Source: Pseudomonas oryzihabitans
GTDB lineage: Bacteria; Pseudomonadota; Gammaproteobacteria; Pseudomonadales; Pseudomonadaceae
Reading direction: 5' to 3'
Assembly (NCBI RefSeq): GCF_006384975.1
Contig: NZ_CP021645.1
Coordinates: 2,880,001 to 2,944,000, forward strand
DNA: 64,000 bases
Shown: positions 15,823 to 24,305 of the stretch, one piece after another
Layout: the number at the start of each line of letters is the position of its first letter
How positions within the stretch are numbered: the stretch's first letter is position 1
The notes under the pieces: generated by a model
What the model saw: only the letters and a program-made list of their open reading frames with translations
Told to the model about the DNA's origin: nothing
Databases searched by the model: none
Position numbers and translations under genes: made by a program

Positions 15823-17062
15823 ACATCATCCCCTGGTCGTCATCGGGGCCGGCCCAGCCGGTGCCGTGGTCGCCGCCATGCTCAAGCGTCGCGGTCATGC
15901 GGTGCTGGTGCTGGAGGCCCAGCATTTCCCGCGCTTCTCCATTGGCGAGAGCCTGCTGTCCCACAGCCTGGACTTCGTCGAGGAAGCCGGAATGCTGCCG
16001 GCCGTCGAAGCGGCGGGGTTCCAGACCAAGGTCGGCGCGGCCTTCGCCTGGGGCGAGCGCTATACCGACTTCGACTTCCGCGACACCTACAGTGGCGGGC
16101 GCAGTACCTTCCAGGTCCAGCGCGGTCCCTTCGACAAGATCCTCGCCGACGATGCCGCACGCCAGGGCGTGGAAATCCGCTATGGCCAGCGGGTGACCGC
16201 CGTGACCCTCGGGGAAGACGGCGCCAAGACCCAGCTCGACATCCTGGGCGACGACGGCCATGCCTATCGCCTCAGCACCGACTTCCTGCTCGACGCCAGC
16301 GGCTATGGCCGGGTCCTGCCGCGGCTGCTGGACCTGGAGGCACCGTCCAACTTCCCCGTGCGCCGCGCGCTCTTCACCCACGTCGAAGACCGCATCGACG
16401 ATCCCGGCTTCGATCGCGAACGCATCCTCATCACCACCCACCCGACCCTGCGCGACGTCTGGTTCTGGACCATTCCCTTCAGCGATGGCCGCACCTCGGT
16501 CGGGGTGGTCGCCGCCGCCGAGCGTTATGCCGGACGCGCCCTTGATCTCGCCACCTGTCTGCGCGACTGGGTGGCCGAGACCCCGAGCCTGGCCCGGGTG
16601 CTGCACAATGCGGTCTGGGATACCCCGGTGCGCGAGCTGGGCGGCTACGCGGCCAACGTCAAGCGCCTGCACGGCCCCGGTTTCGCCCTGCTGGGCAATG
16701 CCGCCGAGTTTCTCGATCCGGTGTTCTCCTCGGGCGTCACCATCGCCCTGCGCTCGGCCAGTCTGGCCGCACCGCTGGTGGATCGCCAGTTGCGCGGCGA
16801 GCCGGTGGACTGGGAAGCCGAATTCGCCCGGCCGCTCAAGGCGGGCGTCGATACGTTCCGCGCCTATGTGGAGGGCTGGTACGATGGCAGCTTCCAGGAC
16901 GTCATCTATTTCGAGCACGCCCAGCCCGAGATCCGCAGCATGATCTGCGCCATCCTCGCCGGCTACGCCTGGGACGTTCGCAACCCCTTCGTCAAGGAAC
17001 CCAAGCGGCGCCTGCGCCTGCTCGTGGAGCTTTGCCAGCTGAATTCGGCCCATCCTGCATGA
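15815..17062 (+). CDS. FAD-dependent oxidoreductase (halogenase/GGR-like)
   Basis: A 415-residue flavoprotein with an N-terminal dinucleotide-binding fold (VVIGAGPAGAVVAAML, residues about 8-23) and the PRFSIGESLL motif near 45, characteristic of the tryptophan-halogenase/geranylgeranyl-reductase group. The second FAD motif GFALLGNAAEFLDPVFSSG lies near 288-306. The WxWxIP halogenase motif appears only as FWTIPF, so halogenation should not be assumed. Members of this group occur in aryl-polyene and xanthomonadin-type loci. Oxidation or desaturation of the chain is inferred. It overlaps the exporter and lipoprotein genes. Confidence 0.85.
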   Translation: MVEHHPLVVIGAGPAGAVVAAMLKRRGHAVLVLEAQHFPRFSIGESLLSHSLDFVEEAGMLPAVEAAGFQTKVGAAFAWGERYTDFDFRDTYSGGRSTFQVQRGPFDKILADDAARQGVEIRYGQRVTAVTLGEDGAKTQLDILGDDGHAYRLSTDFLLDASGYGRVLPRLLDLEAPSNFPVRRALFTHVEDRIDDPGFDRERILITTHPTLRDVWFWTIPFSDGRTSVGVVAAAERYAGRALDLATCLRDWVAETPSLARVLHNAVWDTPVRELGGYAANVKRLHGPGFALLGNAAEFLDPVFSSGVTIALRSASLAAPLVDRQLRGEPVDWEAEFARPLKAGVDTFRAYVEGWYDGSFQDVIYFEHAQPEIRSMICAILAGYAWDVRNPFVKEPKRRLRLLVELCQLNSAHPA

Positions 17063-17556
17063 CCTTGCTCCGTCCGCTCCTCTTCGCGCTGGCCTGCCTG
17101 CTGCTCGCCGCCTGCGCCAGCCAGCCGCCGCTGCCCAGCAGCCCGCCGCCACTGGCGCATGCCCTCGTCTACCAGGTGGAACGCCAGACCGCCGAGGGCA
17201 GCGACGCCCTGCTGCTGGCGATCCAGCCGGAGGGCGCGGCCCTGCGCTTTTCCCTGTTCGATCCCCTGGGCGTGCCCCAGGCGCGCCAGCGGCTGATCGA
17301 CGGCGCCTGGCACGCCGACGGCCTGCTGCCACCCAATCCCCAGGCGCGCACCTTCTTCAGCGTGCTGCTGTTCGCCCTGACCCCAACCGACCAGTTGCCA
17401 CGAGCCTATGCTGCGGGTGACTGGCAGCAGGCCGCCGACGGCAGCCGTACCCTCAAGGCCTGGCAGGTACGCTATCCCGCCGCCGATCGCCTGGAACTGG
17501 GCGCGCCGGAGCAGCCGAGCTACCGCCTGACCCTGCTACCGGAGTCCGCCCCTTGA
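17059..17556 (+). CDS. DUF3261-type lipoprotein (APE cluster)
   Basis: A 165-residue lipoprotein: signal segment MTLLRPLLFALACLLLAAC with lipobox LLAAC, then a beta-rich domain containing LRFSLFDPLGVPQARQRL. It resembles the short DUF3261-like lipoproteins found beside the LolA-like and MMPL genes of aryl-polyene clusters. It is probably an outer-membrane lipoprotein that accepts cargo from the LolA-like protein, by analogy with LolA/LolB; that pairing is inference. The ATG overlaps the previous stop (ATGA) and its own stop lies inside the TTG start of the next gene. Confidence 0.82.
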   Translation: MTLLRPLLFALACLLLAACASQPPLPSSPPPLAHALVYQVERQTAEGSDALLLAIQPEGAALRFSLFDPLGVPQARQRLIDGAWHADGLLPPNPQARTFFSVLLFALTPTDQLPRAYAAGDWQQAADGSRTLKAWQVRYPAADRLELGAPEQPSYRLTLLPESAP

Positions 17557-18737
17557 GCGCCTATCTCAACGCTCTGGGGCTGCTTTGTGCCCTGGGCCGG
17601 GGCAAGGCCGAGGTCGCCCGCGGCCTGTTCGCCGGCGACAGCTCCGGCATGCGACCCACCCCCGGCTGGATTCCCGAACGCCAGCCACCAGTGGGCACCG
17701 TCACCGCCGCCCTGCCGGCCTGGCCAGCGGCCTGGGCGCCCTTCTTCAGCCGCAACAACCAGCTCTTGCTGGCGGCCCTGACCGAAATCGAGCCCCAGGT
17801 GCGCCAGGCCATCGAGCGCCACGGCCCCGCCCGTATCGGCGTGGTGCTGGGCACCAGCACCTCGGGCATCCACGAGGCCAGCCAAGGCATCGCCGTGCAC
17901 CAGCGCAGCGGGCAACTGCCCGAGGGCTATCAATACGCCCAGCAGGAACTGGTGGCGCCCGCCGATTTCCTCGCCCGCTACCTGGGCTTGAGCGGCCCCT
18001 GCTACGGCCTTTCCACTGCCTGCACCAGCAGCGCCCGCGCCCTGCTCAGCGCCCGTCGGCTGCTGGTCCAGGGCCATTGCGATGCGGTGCTCTGCGGCGG
18101 CGTGGACAGCCTCTGCGGCCTGACCCTGAACGGCTTCGCCGCTCTGGAAGCGGTCAGCGAGACGCTGTGCAATCCCTTCTCGGTCAATCGCTGCGGCATC
18201 AATATCGGCGAGGGCGCGGCGCTGTTCCTGCTGACCCGCGAGCCAGGCCCCATCGCCCTGCTCGGCGGCGGCGCCAGTTCCGATGCCCACCACATCTCGG
18301 CTCCCGATCCCAGCGGTCGCGGCGCCATCCAGGCCATGCAGGCGGCCCTGCGCGCCAGTGGCCTGCAACCGGGCGACATCGGCTATCTCAACCTGCACGG
18401 CACCGCCACCCCGCACAACGACGCCATGGAAAGCCAGGCGACCCACCAAGTGTTTCCCGCCGGGGTGCCCTGCTCCTCGACCAAGCCGCTGACCGGCCAC
18501 ACCCTCGGCGCCGCCGGAGCGCTGGAAGTCGCCTTCGCCTGGCTGACCCTGGACCCGGTCCTCAACCCCGCGGGCCATTTGCCGCCGCAACGCTGGGATG
18601 GCCAGCCCGACCCGGCCCTGCCGCGCCTGGCGCTGACCGCGGGCGACAGCCGCCTGGACGGCCGCCGCCACGCCATGAGCAATAGCTTCGCCTTTGGCGG
18701 CAGCAACGTCAGCCTCATCCTCGGAGCCACGCCATGA
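17553..18737 (+). CDS. Beta-ketoacyl-ACP synthase, APE KS 1
   Basis: A 394-residue KAS I/II-type enzyme with a complete triad: Cys157 in LSTACTSSA, His in NLHGTATPHND (about 283) and His in TKPLTGHTLGAAG (about 316). It should condense malonyl-ACP onto aryl/polyene-ACP. The start is an uncommon TTG (17553-17555) whose TTGA overlaps the lipoprotein stop; no ATG gives the full N-terminus MSAYLNALGLLCALG. It is clearly different from the second KS at 19917, and either could pair with the short KS-like protein at 5105. It ends with an ATGA overlap. Confidence 0.92.
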   Translation: MSAYLNALGLLCALGRGKAEVARGLFAGDSSGMRPTPGWIPERQPPVGTVTAALPAWPAAWAPFFSRNNQLLLAALTEIEPQVRQAIERHGPARIGVVLGTSTSGIHEASQGIAVHQRSGQLPEGYQYAQQELVAPADFLARYLGLSGPCYGLSTACTSSARALLSARRLLVQGHCDAVLCGGVDSLCGLTLNGFAALEAVSETLCNPFSVNRCGINIGEGAALFLLTREPGPIALLGGGASSDAHHISAPDPSGRGAIQAMQAALRASGLQPGDIGYLNLHGTATPHNDAMESQATHQVFPAGVPCSSTKPLTGHTLGAAGALEVAFAWLTLDPVLNPAGHLPPQRWDGQPDPALPRLALTAGDSRLDGRRHAMSNSFAFGGSNVSLILGATP

Positions 18738-19183
18738 TCCCCTGGACCCTCGCCGAGCTGGTGCCCCACGCCGGCGACATGCTGCTGATCGACGAGATCC
18801 TCGCCTGTGACGAGGGCGGCATCGAGACCCGCCTGGTGGTACGCCCCGGCCTGTTCACCGATACCGACGGCGCCCTGCCGGCCTGGATCGGCGTGGAGCT
18901 GATGGCCCAGAGCGTGGCCGCCTTCGCCGGCTGCCAGGCGCGTCGCCGCGGCGAATCACCGGCGCTGGGCTTCCTGCTCGGCACCCGCCAGTTCGCCTGC
19001 GACGTGCCAGCCTTCCCCGCCGGCGCCGAATTGCGCATCCGCGCCCAGTCGGCGCTGGAAAACGAGGATGGCATGGCCATCTTCGACTGCCAGCTGCAGG
19101 GCCCTGGCTGCCAGGCCAGCGCCCGCTTGAACGTCTATCGTCCGCCCCAGGCGGATCTGTACCTAGAGGAACCCGCGCCATGA
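18734..19183 (+). CDS. 3-hydroxyacyl-ACP dehydratase (APE)
   Basis: A 149-residue single-hotdog protein of the FabZ-like dehydratase group used in aryl-polyene synthesis. His in ELVPHAGDMLLID (residue about 11) is the likely catalytic base and ELMAQSVAAFAG carries the second active-site region on the central helix. It removes water from 3-hydroxyacyl-ACP to extend the conjugated chain. A second dehydratase-type domain is fused to the ligase at 7689, so the operon has two. It overlaps both neighbours (ATGA). Confidence 0.88.
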   Translation: MIPWTLAELVPHAGDMLLIDEILACDEGGIETRLVVRPGLFTDTDGALPAWIGVELMAQSVAAFAGCQARRRGESPALGFLLGTRQFACDVPAFPAGAELRIRAQSALENEDGMAIFDCQLQGPGCQASARLNVYRPPQADLYLEEPAP

Positions 19184-19917
19184 GCGTTGCCCCCGCCCCG
19201 GTCCTGGTGACCGGCTCCAGCCGCGGCCTGGGCCGCGCCATCGCCCTGCGCCTGGCCGCCGCCGGCCATGACCTGGTGCTGCACTGCCGCAGCCGCCGCG
19301 AGGAAGCCGAGGCGGTGCGCGCCGAGGTCGAGGCCCTGGGTCGCAGCGCCCGGGTGCTGCAATTCGACGTCGGCGACCGCGCCGCCTGCGCCGCCATCCT
19401 GGAGGCCGACACCGAGGCCCACGGCGGCTACTACGGGGTGGTCTGCAACGCCGGCCTGACCCGCGACGGCGCCTTTCCGGCGCTGACCGGCGAAGACTGG
19501 GATATTGTCCTGCGCACCAACCTCGACGGCTTCTACAACGTGCTGCACCCGGTGGTCATGCCGATGATCCGCCGCCGCGCGCCGGGGCGTATCGTCTGCA
19601 TCACTTCGGTCTCCGGGCTGATCGGCAATCGCGGCCAGGTCAACTACAGCGCCTCCAAGGCCGGCCTCATCGGCGCCGCCAAGGCCCTGGCGGTGGAGCT
19701 GGCCAAGCGCAAGATCACCGTCAACTGCGTCGCCCCGGGGCTGATCGACACCGAGATCCTCGACGAGCACGTGCCAGTAGAGAAGATCCTCGAGATGATC
19801 CCCGCCGGGCGTATGGGCACCCCCGAGGAAGTGGCCCACGCCGTGGCCTTCCTGCTCGCCCCCGAGGCCGGCTACATCACCCGCCAGGTGCTGGCGGTCA
19901 ACGGAGGGCTGTGCTGA
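19180..19917 (+). CDS. 3-oxoacyl-ACP reductase, FabG-like (APE)
   Basis: A 245-residue classical SDR. The NADPH-binding motif TGSSRGLG lies at residues 11-18, NAG at 90-92, and the catalytic set Ser145, Tyr156 and Lys160 in the YSASK region. The order of motifs and the length are standard for FabG. It reduces the 3-keto intermediate in each elongation round of the polyene. It is embedded between the dehydratase and the second ketosynthase with 4-base and 1-base overlaps, so it is APE-dedicated rather than the housekeeping fabG. Confidence 0.92.
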   Translation: MSVAPAPVLVTGSSRGLGRAIALRLAAAGHDLVLHCRSRREEAEAVRAEVEALGRSARVLQFDVGDRAACAAILEADTEAHGGYYGVVCNAGLTRDGAFPALTGEDWDIVLRTNLDGFYNVLHPVVMPMIRRRAPGRIVCITSVSGLIGNRGQVNYSASKAGLIGAAKALAVELAKRKITVNCVAPGLIDTEILDEHVPVEKILEMIPAGRMGTPEEVAHAVAFLLAPEAGYITRQVLAVNGGLC

Positions 19918-21149
19918 TGAGCGGTCGCCGCGTCGTGATCACCGGAATGGCCGGCGTCACCGCCCTGGGCAGTGACTGGCCGACCATCCGCGCTAACTTC
20001 CTCGCCGGCCGGAGCGGTATCCGCCGCATGGACGCCTGGGATCGCTACACCGAGATGAACACCCGCCTGGGCGGGCCCATCGTCGACTTCCAGGTGCCGG
20101 GCCACTGGACCCGCAAGCAACTGCGCAGCATGGGTCGCGTCTCCCAGCTGGCGGTAGCCGCCGCCGAGTGCGCCCTGGCCGATGCCGGGCTGCTGGATGA
20201 CCCGAGCATCGCCGACGGTCGCATGGGCGTGGCCTGTGGCTCCTCCACCGGCAGTACCGACGACATCAAGGCGCTGGCCAACATGCTGCTCAGCGACGCC
20301 GCGGTGGGCCTCAACGCCAACACCTATGTGCGCATGATGCCGCACACCGCCGCCGCCAACCTGAGTCTGTTCTTCGGCCTCAAGGGCCGCTTGATTCCCA
20401 CCTCCAGCGCCTGCACCAGCGGCAGCCAGGGCATCGGCTATGCCTACGAGGCCATCAAGTTCGGGCGCCTGCCGCTGATGCTGGCCGGCGGCGCTGAAGA
20501 ACTCTGCCCCAGCGAGGCCATGGTCTTCGACACCCTCTATGCCACCAGCCTGCGCAACGACGCGCCCCACACCTCGCCACGGCCCTACGACCGCAGTCGC
20601 GACGGCCTGGTGATCGGCGAAGGCGCCGGCATCCTGGTACTGGAAGAACTGGAGCACGCCCTGGCCCGTGGCGCGCACATCCACGCCGAGATCGTCGGCT
20701 TCGGCAGCAACGCCGACGGCCAGCATTCCACCCGCCCCGAGCAGGCCACCATGCAGCGCGCCATGGAGCTGGCCCTGGAAGACGCCGGGCTGACCCCGGA
20801 CGCCATCGGCTACGTCAACGGCCACGGCACCGCCACCGAACAGGGCGACATCGCCGAAACTCGCGCCACCCAGGCGCTGTTCGGCGAGCGGATGCCCATC
20901 AGCTCGCAGAAGAGCTACCTGGGCCACACCCTCGGCGCCTGTGGCGCCCTGGAGTCCTGGTTCAGCATCGCCATGATGAACGAAGAACTGTTCGTGCCCA
21001 CTCTCAACCTCGATGAACTGGACCCCCAGTGTGGCGAACTGGACTATCTGCGCGGCGGGCCGCGGGCACTGCGCACCGACCACGTGATGAACAACAATTT
21101 CGCCTTCGGCGGGGTGAACACCTCGCTGATCTTCCGCCGCTGGTCCTGA
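19917..21149 (+). CDS. Beta-ketoacyl-ACP synthase, APE KS 2
   Basis: A 410-residue KAS II-like synthase. Cys166 lies in SSACTSGSQGIGYAYE, His in NGHGTATEQGD (about 302) and His in QKSYLGHTLGACGAL (about 336), so the triad is complete. It is the last biosynthetic gene of the operon. ATG 19917 shares its A with the previous TGA (TGATG) and has GGAGGG about 9 bases upstream; a GTG two codons earlier is also open. With the other full KS and the short KS-like protein, the locus has three KS-type units. Confidence 0.92.
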   Translation: MSGRRVVITGMAGVTALGSDWPTIRANFLAGRSGIRRMDAWDRYTEMNTRLGGPIVDFQVPGHWTRKQLRSMGRVSQLAVAAAECALADAGLLDDPSIADGRMGVACGSSTGSTDDIKALANMLLSDAAVGLNANTYVRMMPHTAAANLSLFFGLKGRLIPTSSACTSGSQGIGYAYEAIKFGRLPLMLAGGAEELCPSEAMVFDTLYATSLRNDAPHTSPRPYDRSRDGLVIGEGAGILVLEELEHALARGAHIHAEIVGFGSNADGQHSTRPEQATMQRAMELALEDAGLTPDAIGYVNGHGTATEQGDIAETRATQALFGERMPISSQKSYLGHTLGACGALESWFSIAMMNEELFVPTLNLDELDPQCGELDYLRGGPRALRTDHVMNNNFAFGGVNTSLIFRRWS

Positions 21150-21172
21150 TGCCCCTTGCCCGAGGTATGCCC

Positions 21173-21571
21173 ATGTTGCGTCGCCTGCTGCTCGTCTCCG
21201 CTCTGCTGTTCCTGGCGGCCTGCACTCGTGCGCCCCTGGTGACGCCCCAGGAGGTCTTTCCCGCCGATCGGGTGGAGAACGCCGCCGATGTCCGGCGTGC
21301 CATCGTCGAAGTCCTGCAAACCCGCGGCTGGACCGTGGGCAGCGAGAGCCCCGGTATGATCGTCGCCAGCATCCTGGTGCGCGGTCGTCACCAGGCCTGG
21401 GTCGACATCCCCTACAGCACCAAGGGCTACCAGATCCGCTACCGCGACAGCGCCGGTCTCGACTACGATGGCCGACGCATCCATCGCAACTACAATCGCT
21501 GGGTGCAGCGGCTCGACGCCGACATCCGCCGGCAATTGCAGCTGCCGGCGCCCACTGACGCTGCGGAGTGA
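21173..21571 (+). CDS. Small lipoprotein downstream of APE cluster
   Basis: A 132-residue predicted lipoprotein: MLRRLLLVSALLFLAAC with lipobox LAAC at Cys17, then a mature domain with VDIPYSTKGYQIRYRDSAGL, beta-rich and followed by an amphipathic C-terminal helix (YNRWVQRLDADIRRQL). The start at 21173 is preferred over ATGs at 21149 and 21167 because CGAGG sits about 7 bases upstream. It lies 23 bases after the last KS and on the same strand, so it may be co-transcribed with the pigment genes. No function is known to me. Confidence 0.8.
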   Translation: MLRRLLLVSALLFLAACTRAPLVTPQEVFPADRVENAADVRRAIVEVLQTRGWTVGSESPGMIVASILVRGRHQAWVDIPYSTKGYQIRYRDSAGLDYDGRRIHRNYNRWVQRLDADIRRQLQLPAPTDAAE

Positions 21572-21651
21572 AAGGCGCTTCGCTCGAGCAAGTTCGCAGA
21601 AACCCAGGCGTTCTGCGTTAAACAGTCATCCCCGTCCACAAGGAAGTCATC

Positions 21652-22101
21652 ATGCGTAACGTCGCACCGAAACTGGCCCTCGCCCTCAGCCTGGCCGCCT
21701 TGCTGCCCGCTGCCGCCCAGGCGCGCGACACCACCCTGCAACTGCCCTTCGCCGAAGTCGTCCAGGAAGCCCTGGCGGCCAAGCGCCTAGATGGCAGCGT
21801 CAAATTCTACCTGGCCGGCAATCCCGTCCCGGGCAAGGCCACCGTGGTGAACGCCAACATCACCACCAACCAGAAGACCAACGCCTTCAACAAGACCGAC
21901 GAGGCCGCCTGCCGCTGGGTGCTGCAATCGGCGCTGATCCGCCTGCAGGACGCGGCCAAGGCCGCCGGCGCCAATGCCGTCACCGACATCACCAGCTACT
22001 ACAAGAAGAACGAGTGGAGCGACCCCACCCGCTACGAGTGCCACGCCGGCGCCCTCATGGCCGGTGTCGCCCTCAAGGGCAAGCTGGTCATTCTCAAGTA
22101 G
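21652..22101 (+). CDS. Periplasmic protein, RcsF/YbjQ-like fold suspected
   Basis: 149 residues with a Sec signal peptide (cleavage after AAAQA, about residue 24). The mature part carries QSALIRLQDAAKAAGANAV followed by TDITSYYKKN, a helix-strand pattern reminiscent of the RcsF/YbjQ-like fold in which a helix ending AxxxGANAV packs on a sheet. Two Cys (in AACRW and YECHAG) could form a disulfide. Similar proteins are often mislabelled excinuclease in databases; nothing here resembles UvrA. It has AAGGAAG about 6 bases before the ATG and stands alone, 80 bases after the lipoprotein. Confidence 0.75.
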   Translation: MRNVAPKLALALSLAALLPAAAQARDTTLQLPFAEVVQEALAAKRLDGSVKFYLAGNPVPGKATVVNANITTNQKTNAFNKTDEAACRWVLQSALIRLQDAAKAAGANAVTDITSYYKKNEWSDPTRYECHAGALMAGVALKGKLVILK

Positions 22102-22160
22102 GCCGGAACGGCGGCGTGTCCGGACGGGTCTGTCTAGAAACCCGCTCCGAGGCCGCCGCC

Positions 22161-22397
22161 ATGCCCACCTTTCGCGTCCACTACCGCAAGGACGGCGAGT
22201 CCCGCCAGCTCGACCTCGAGCATCCGCAGGCGAGTCTCGCCCCTCACGAAGCCGCCCTGGCCGTGCTGGAACAGCTGCGTGCCGACGCCGAGAACAGCCT
22301 GGCGCTGCCGCCTGCCGACGCCCAGGCCGCGGCCATCCTGCGCCAGGCCGAGGTGCATGGACTGACGGATATCCGGGTGGAGCCGCAGGCTTCGTAA
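22161..22397 (+). CDS. Small conserved-looking protein, 78 residues
   Basis: A 78-residue soluble protein with an acidic, Ala/Leu-rich helical middle (HEAALAVLEQLRADAENSLA) and short strands at each end (MPTFRVHYRKDG; GLTDIRVEPQ). Codon use matches the neighbours and a CCGAGG motif precedes the ATG by about 8 bases. It lies 59 bases after the periplasmic protein and before a repeat-rich gap. I do not recognise a family; function unknown. Confidence 0.6.
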   Translation: MPTFRVHYRKDGESRQLDLEHPQASLAPHEAALAVLEQLRADAENSLALPPADAQAAAILRQAEVHGLTDIRVEPQAS

Positions 22398-22463
22398 GGT
22401 TGGCGCCGAGCGCAGCGAAGCTCAACGGGCGGTGCTATCGGTGTCTGGCCGCCCTCACCCCAG

Positions 22464-22484
22464 CCCTCTCCCAGAGGGAGAGGG
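22464..22484. repeat. CCCTCTCCC/GGGAGAGGG palindromic element
   Basis: A perfect 9-base inverted repeat with a 3-base loop, preceded by CCTCACCCCAGC. The same element recurs near 29608-29632, 31140-31160 and, in the other orientation, near 29471-29500 and 31016-31035. It is a dispersed intergenic hairpin family of this genome; the three copies near 30 kb belong to the duplicated unit described there. Confidence 0.8.
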
Positions 22485-22617
22485 GGCGGTCTGGTCCAGC
22501 GCGGGCTTGTGGGCTCATCGCGACCATGGCGGTCCGCCGCTGCGGTCGCGCCTACAAAAGCGTCATTCCCTGTAGGAGCGGTCGCTACGGCGCACCGGCA
22601 TGGCCGCGATCATCGCC

Positions 22618-22700
22618 GTAGCGTGGAAAACGGCGCAGCCTTTTCCACTGACAGGCTCCGGTGCCAACGGTGGATAAGGCTGCGCCGTTATCCACCCTAC
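22618..22700. repeat. REP-like doublet (BIME) between ORF78 and ilvA
   Basis: Two oppositely oriented copies of one palindromic unit: GTAGCGTGGAAAACGGCGCA... at 22618-22648 and the inverted form GTGGATAAGGCTGCGCCGTT... at about 22670-22700, separated by about 20 bases. Together with the 22464 hairpin and a GTTGGG-type half element at 22399-22430, it fills the 331-base gap. Sister doublets lie at 25052-25136 and 33911-33997. No gene was seen in this gap. Confidence 0.8.
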
Positions 22701-22728
22701 CTGCAGCGAAGCCCAACGCCGCCAGACC

Positions 22729-24243
22729 TCAGCCCAGGAACAACCGGTACGCCGGATTCTCCGTCTCGTCCCAATAGCGATAGCCGATGGCGTCCAGGGT
22801 CGCCAACAGCTCCGGCCGCTCGGCCTGACTGGCTTCCAGCGCGGCGAACACCCGCCCATCGGCTGCGCCGTGGTTGCGGTAATGGAACATGCTGATGTTC
22901 CAGCGGCCGCCTAGCCGTTCGAGGAAATCGAACAGCGCGCCGGGTCGCTCGGGGAATTCGAAGCGGAACACCTGCTCCTGATCCACCCGCGCCGCATGGC
23001 CGCCCACGGTGTGGCGGATATGCAGCTTGGCCAGTTCGTTGTCGGTCAGATCCAGCACCGGGAAACCCTGGTCGCGCAGGCCCTGCAGCAGCGCCTCGCG
23101 CGGATCGCGCTGGGGATGGGTCTGCACCCCGACGAAGATATGCGCCTCTTCGCCGGTGTGATAGCGATAGTTGAATTCGGTGATCTGCCGCCGGCCCAGG
23201 GCTTCGCAGAAGGCGCGGAAGCTGCCGGGCCGCTCGGGGATGGTCACGGCGATGATGGCTTCGCGCTGCTCGCCCAGTTCGGCGCGCTCGGCCACGTGGC
23301 GCAGCCGATCGAAGTTGATGTTGGCACCCGAATCGATGGCCACCAGCACCTGGCCACCGCTGCCTTCGCGCTCGGCGTATTTCTTGATCCCGGCCACGCC
23401 CAGGGCGCCGGCCGGTTCGGTGATGGAGCGGGTGTCGTCGTAGATGTCCTTGATCGCCGCGCAAATCTCGTCCGAGCTGACGGTGATGACTTCATCCACA
23501 TAACGCCGGCAAACCTCAAAGGTGTGGTGACCGATCTGGGCCACGGCCACGCCATCGGCGAACAGCCCGACTCGCGGCAACACCACCCGCTCGCCCGCCG
23601 CCATGGCCTGCTGCAGGCAATTGGAATCGTCCGGCTCGACGCCGATCACCTTGATCTCCGGGCGCAGGTATTTCACATAGGCGGCGATACCGGCGATCAG
23701 GCCACCACCGCCTACGGGGACGAAGATGGCGTCCAGGCGACCGGGATGCTGGCGCAGGATCTCCATGGCCACGGTGCCCTGGCCGGCGATGACGTCCGGG
23801 TCGTCATAGGGCGGCACGAAGGTGTAGCCCTGCTCCTCGACCAGGCGCAGGGCCTCAGCCAGGGCATCGGGGAAGGCGTCGCCATGCAGCACCACCTCGC
23901 CACCGCGGGACTGCACGCCGATGACCTTGAGCTCAGGCGTGGTCCGCGGCATGACGATGATCGCCCGCACGCCCAGCTCACGGGCCGCCAGGGCCAGGCC
24001 CTGGGCGTGGTTGCCGGCGCTGGCGGCGATCACCCCGCGGGCCTTTTCCTCGGCCGAGAGGCTGGCCAGCTTGGTGTAGGCGCCGCGGATCTTGAAGGAG
24101 AACACCGGCTGCAGGTCCTCGCGCTTGAGCAGCACCTGGCAACCGAGTCGCTCGGACAGCGCCCGCGCCGGTTGCAGGGGCGTTTCGATGGCCACGTCGT
24201 AGACGGGGGCGAGCAGGGTCTTCTTCACGTACTGTTCGAGCAT
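22729..24243 (-). CDS. ilvA: Threonine ammonia-lyase, biosynthetic
   Basis: A 504-residue PLP enzyme that deaminates L-threonine to 2-oxobutanoate, the first step of isoleucine synthesis. PLP lysine Lys51 lies in PVFSFKIRGAY, the phosphate-binding glycines are in PVGGGGLIAG (about residue 187), and two ACT-like regulatory domains occupy about 330-504 (REAIIAVTIPERPGSF and the later QVFRFEFPERPGALF). The length and double ACT mark the feedback-regulated biosynthetic form, not the short catabolic TdcB. It is divergent from rpiA, an arrangement also known in P. aeruginosa. Confidence 0.96.
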   Translation of the reverse strand: MLEQYVKKTLLAPVYDVAIETPLQPARALSERLGCQVLLKREDLQPVFSFKIRGAYTKLASLSAEEKARGVIAASAGNHAQGLALAARELGVRAIIVMPRTTPELKVIGVQSRGGEVVLHGDAFPDALAEALRLVEEQGYTFVPPYDDPDVIAGQGTVAMEILRQHPGRLDAIFVPVGGGGLIAGIAAYVKYLRPEIKVIGVEPDDSNCLQQAMAAGERVVLPRVGLFADGVAVAQIGHHTFEVCRRYVDEVITVSSDEICAAIKDIYDDTRSITEPAGALGVAGIKKYAEREGSGGQVLVAIDSGANINFDRLRHVAERAELGEQREAIIAVTIPERPGSFRAFCEALGRRQITEFNYRYHTGEEAHIFVGVQTHPQRDPREALLQGLRDQGFPVLDLTDNELAKLHIRHTVGGHAARVDQEQVFRFEFPERPGALFDFLERLGGRWNISMFHYRNHGAADGRVFAALEASQAERPELLATLDAIGYRYWDETENPAYRLFLG

Positions 24244-24305
24244 CGGCGGGACGATCCGGTGGGTGCGGCGGGGGCGAAAAGTCTACTACGGGCACCCCAG
24301 GGTAG

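Noticed and set aside
15815..17062. Tryptophan halogenase
   Set aside because: The WxWxIP motif is incomplete (FWTIPF), and the cluster context favours an oxidoreductase; kept as a generic FAD enzyme.
21652..22101. Database-style label excinuclease for this small protein
   Set aside because: It has a signal peptide, 149 residues and none of the UvrA ATPase motifs, so a DNA-repair role is not credible.
22399..22728. CRISPR array or tRNA in the repeat-rich gap
   Set aside because: Repeats are palindromic singles or inverted doublets without regular spacers, and no tRNA cloverleaf is visible here or elsewhere in the window.
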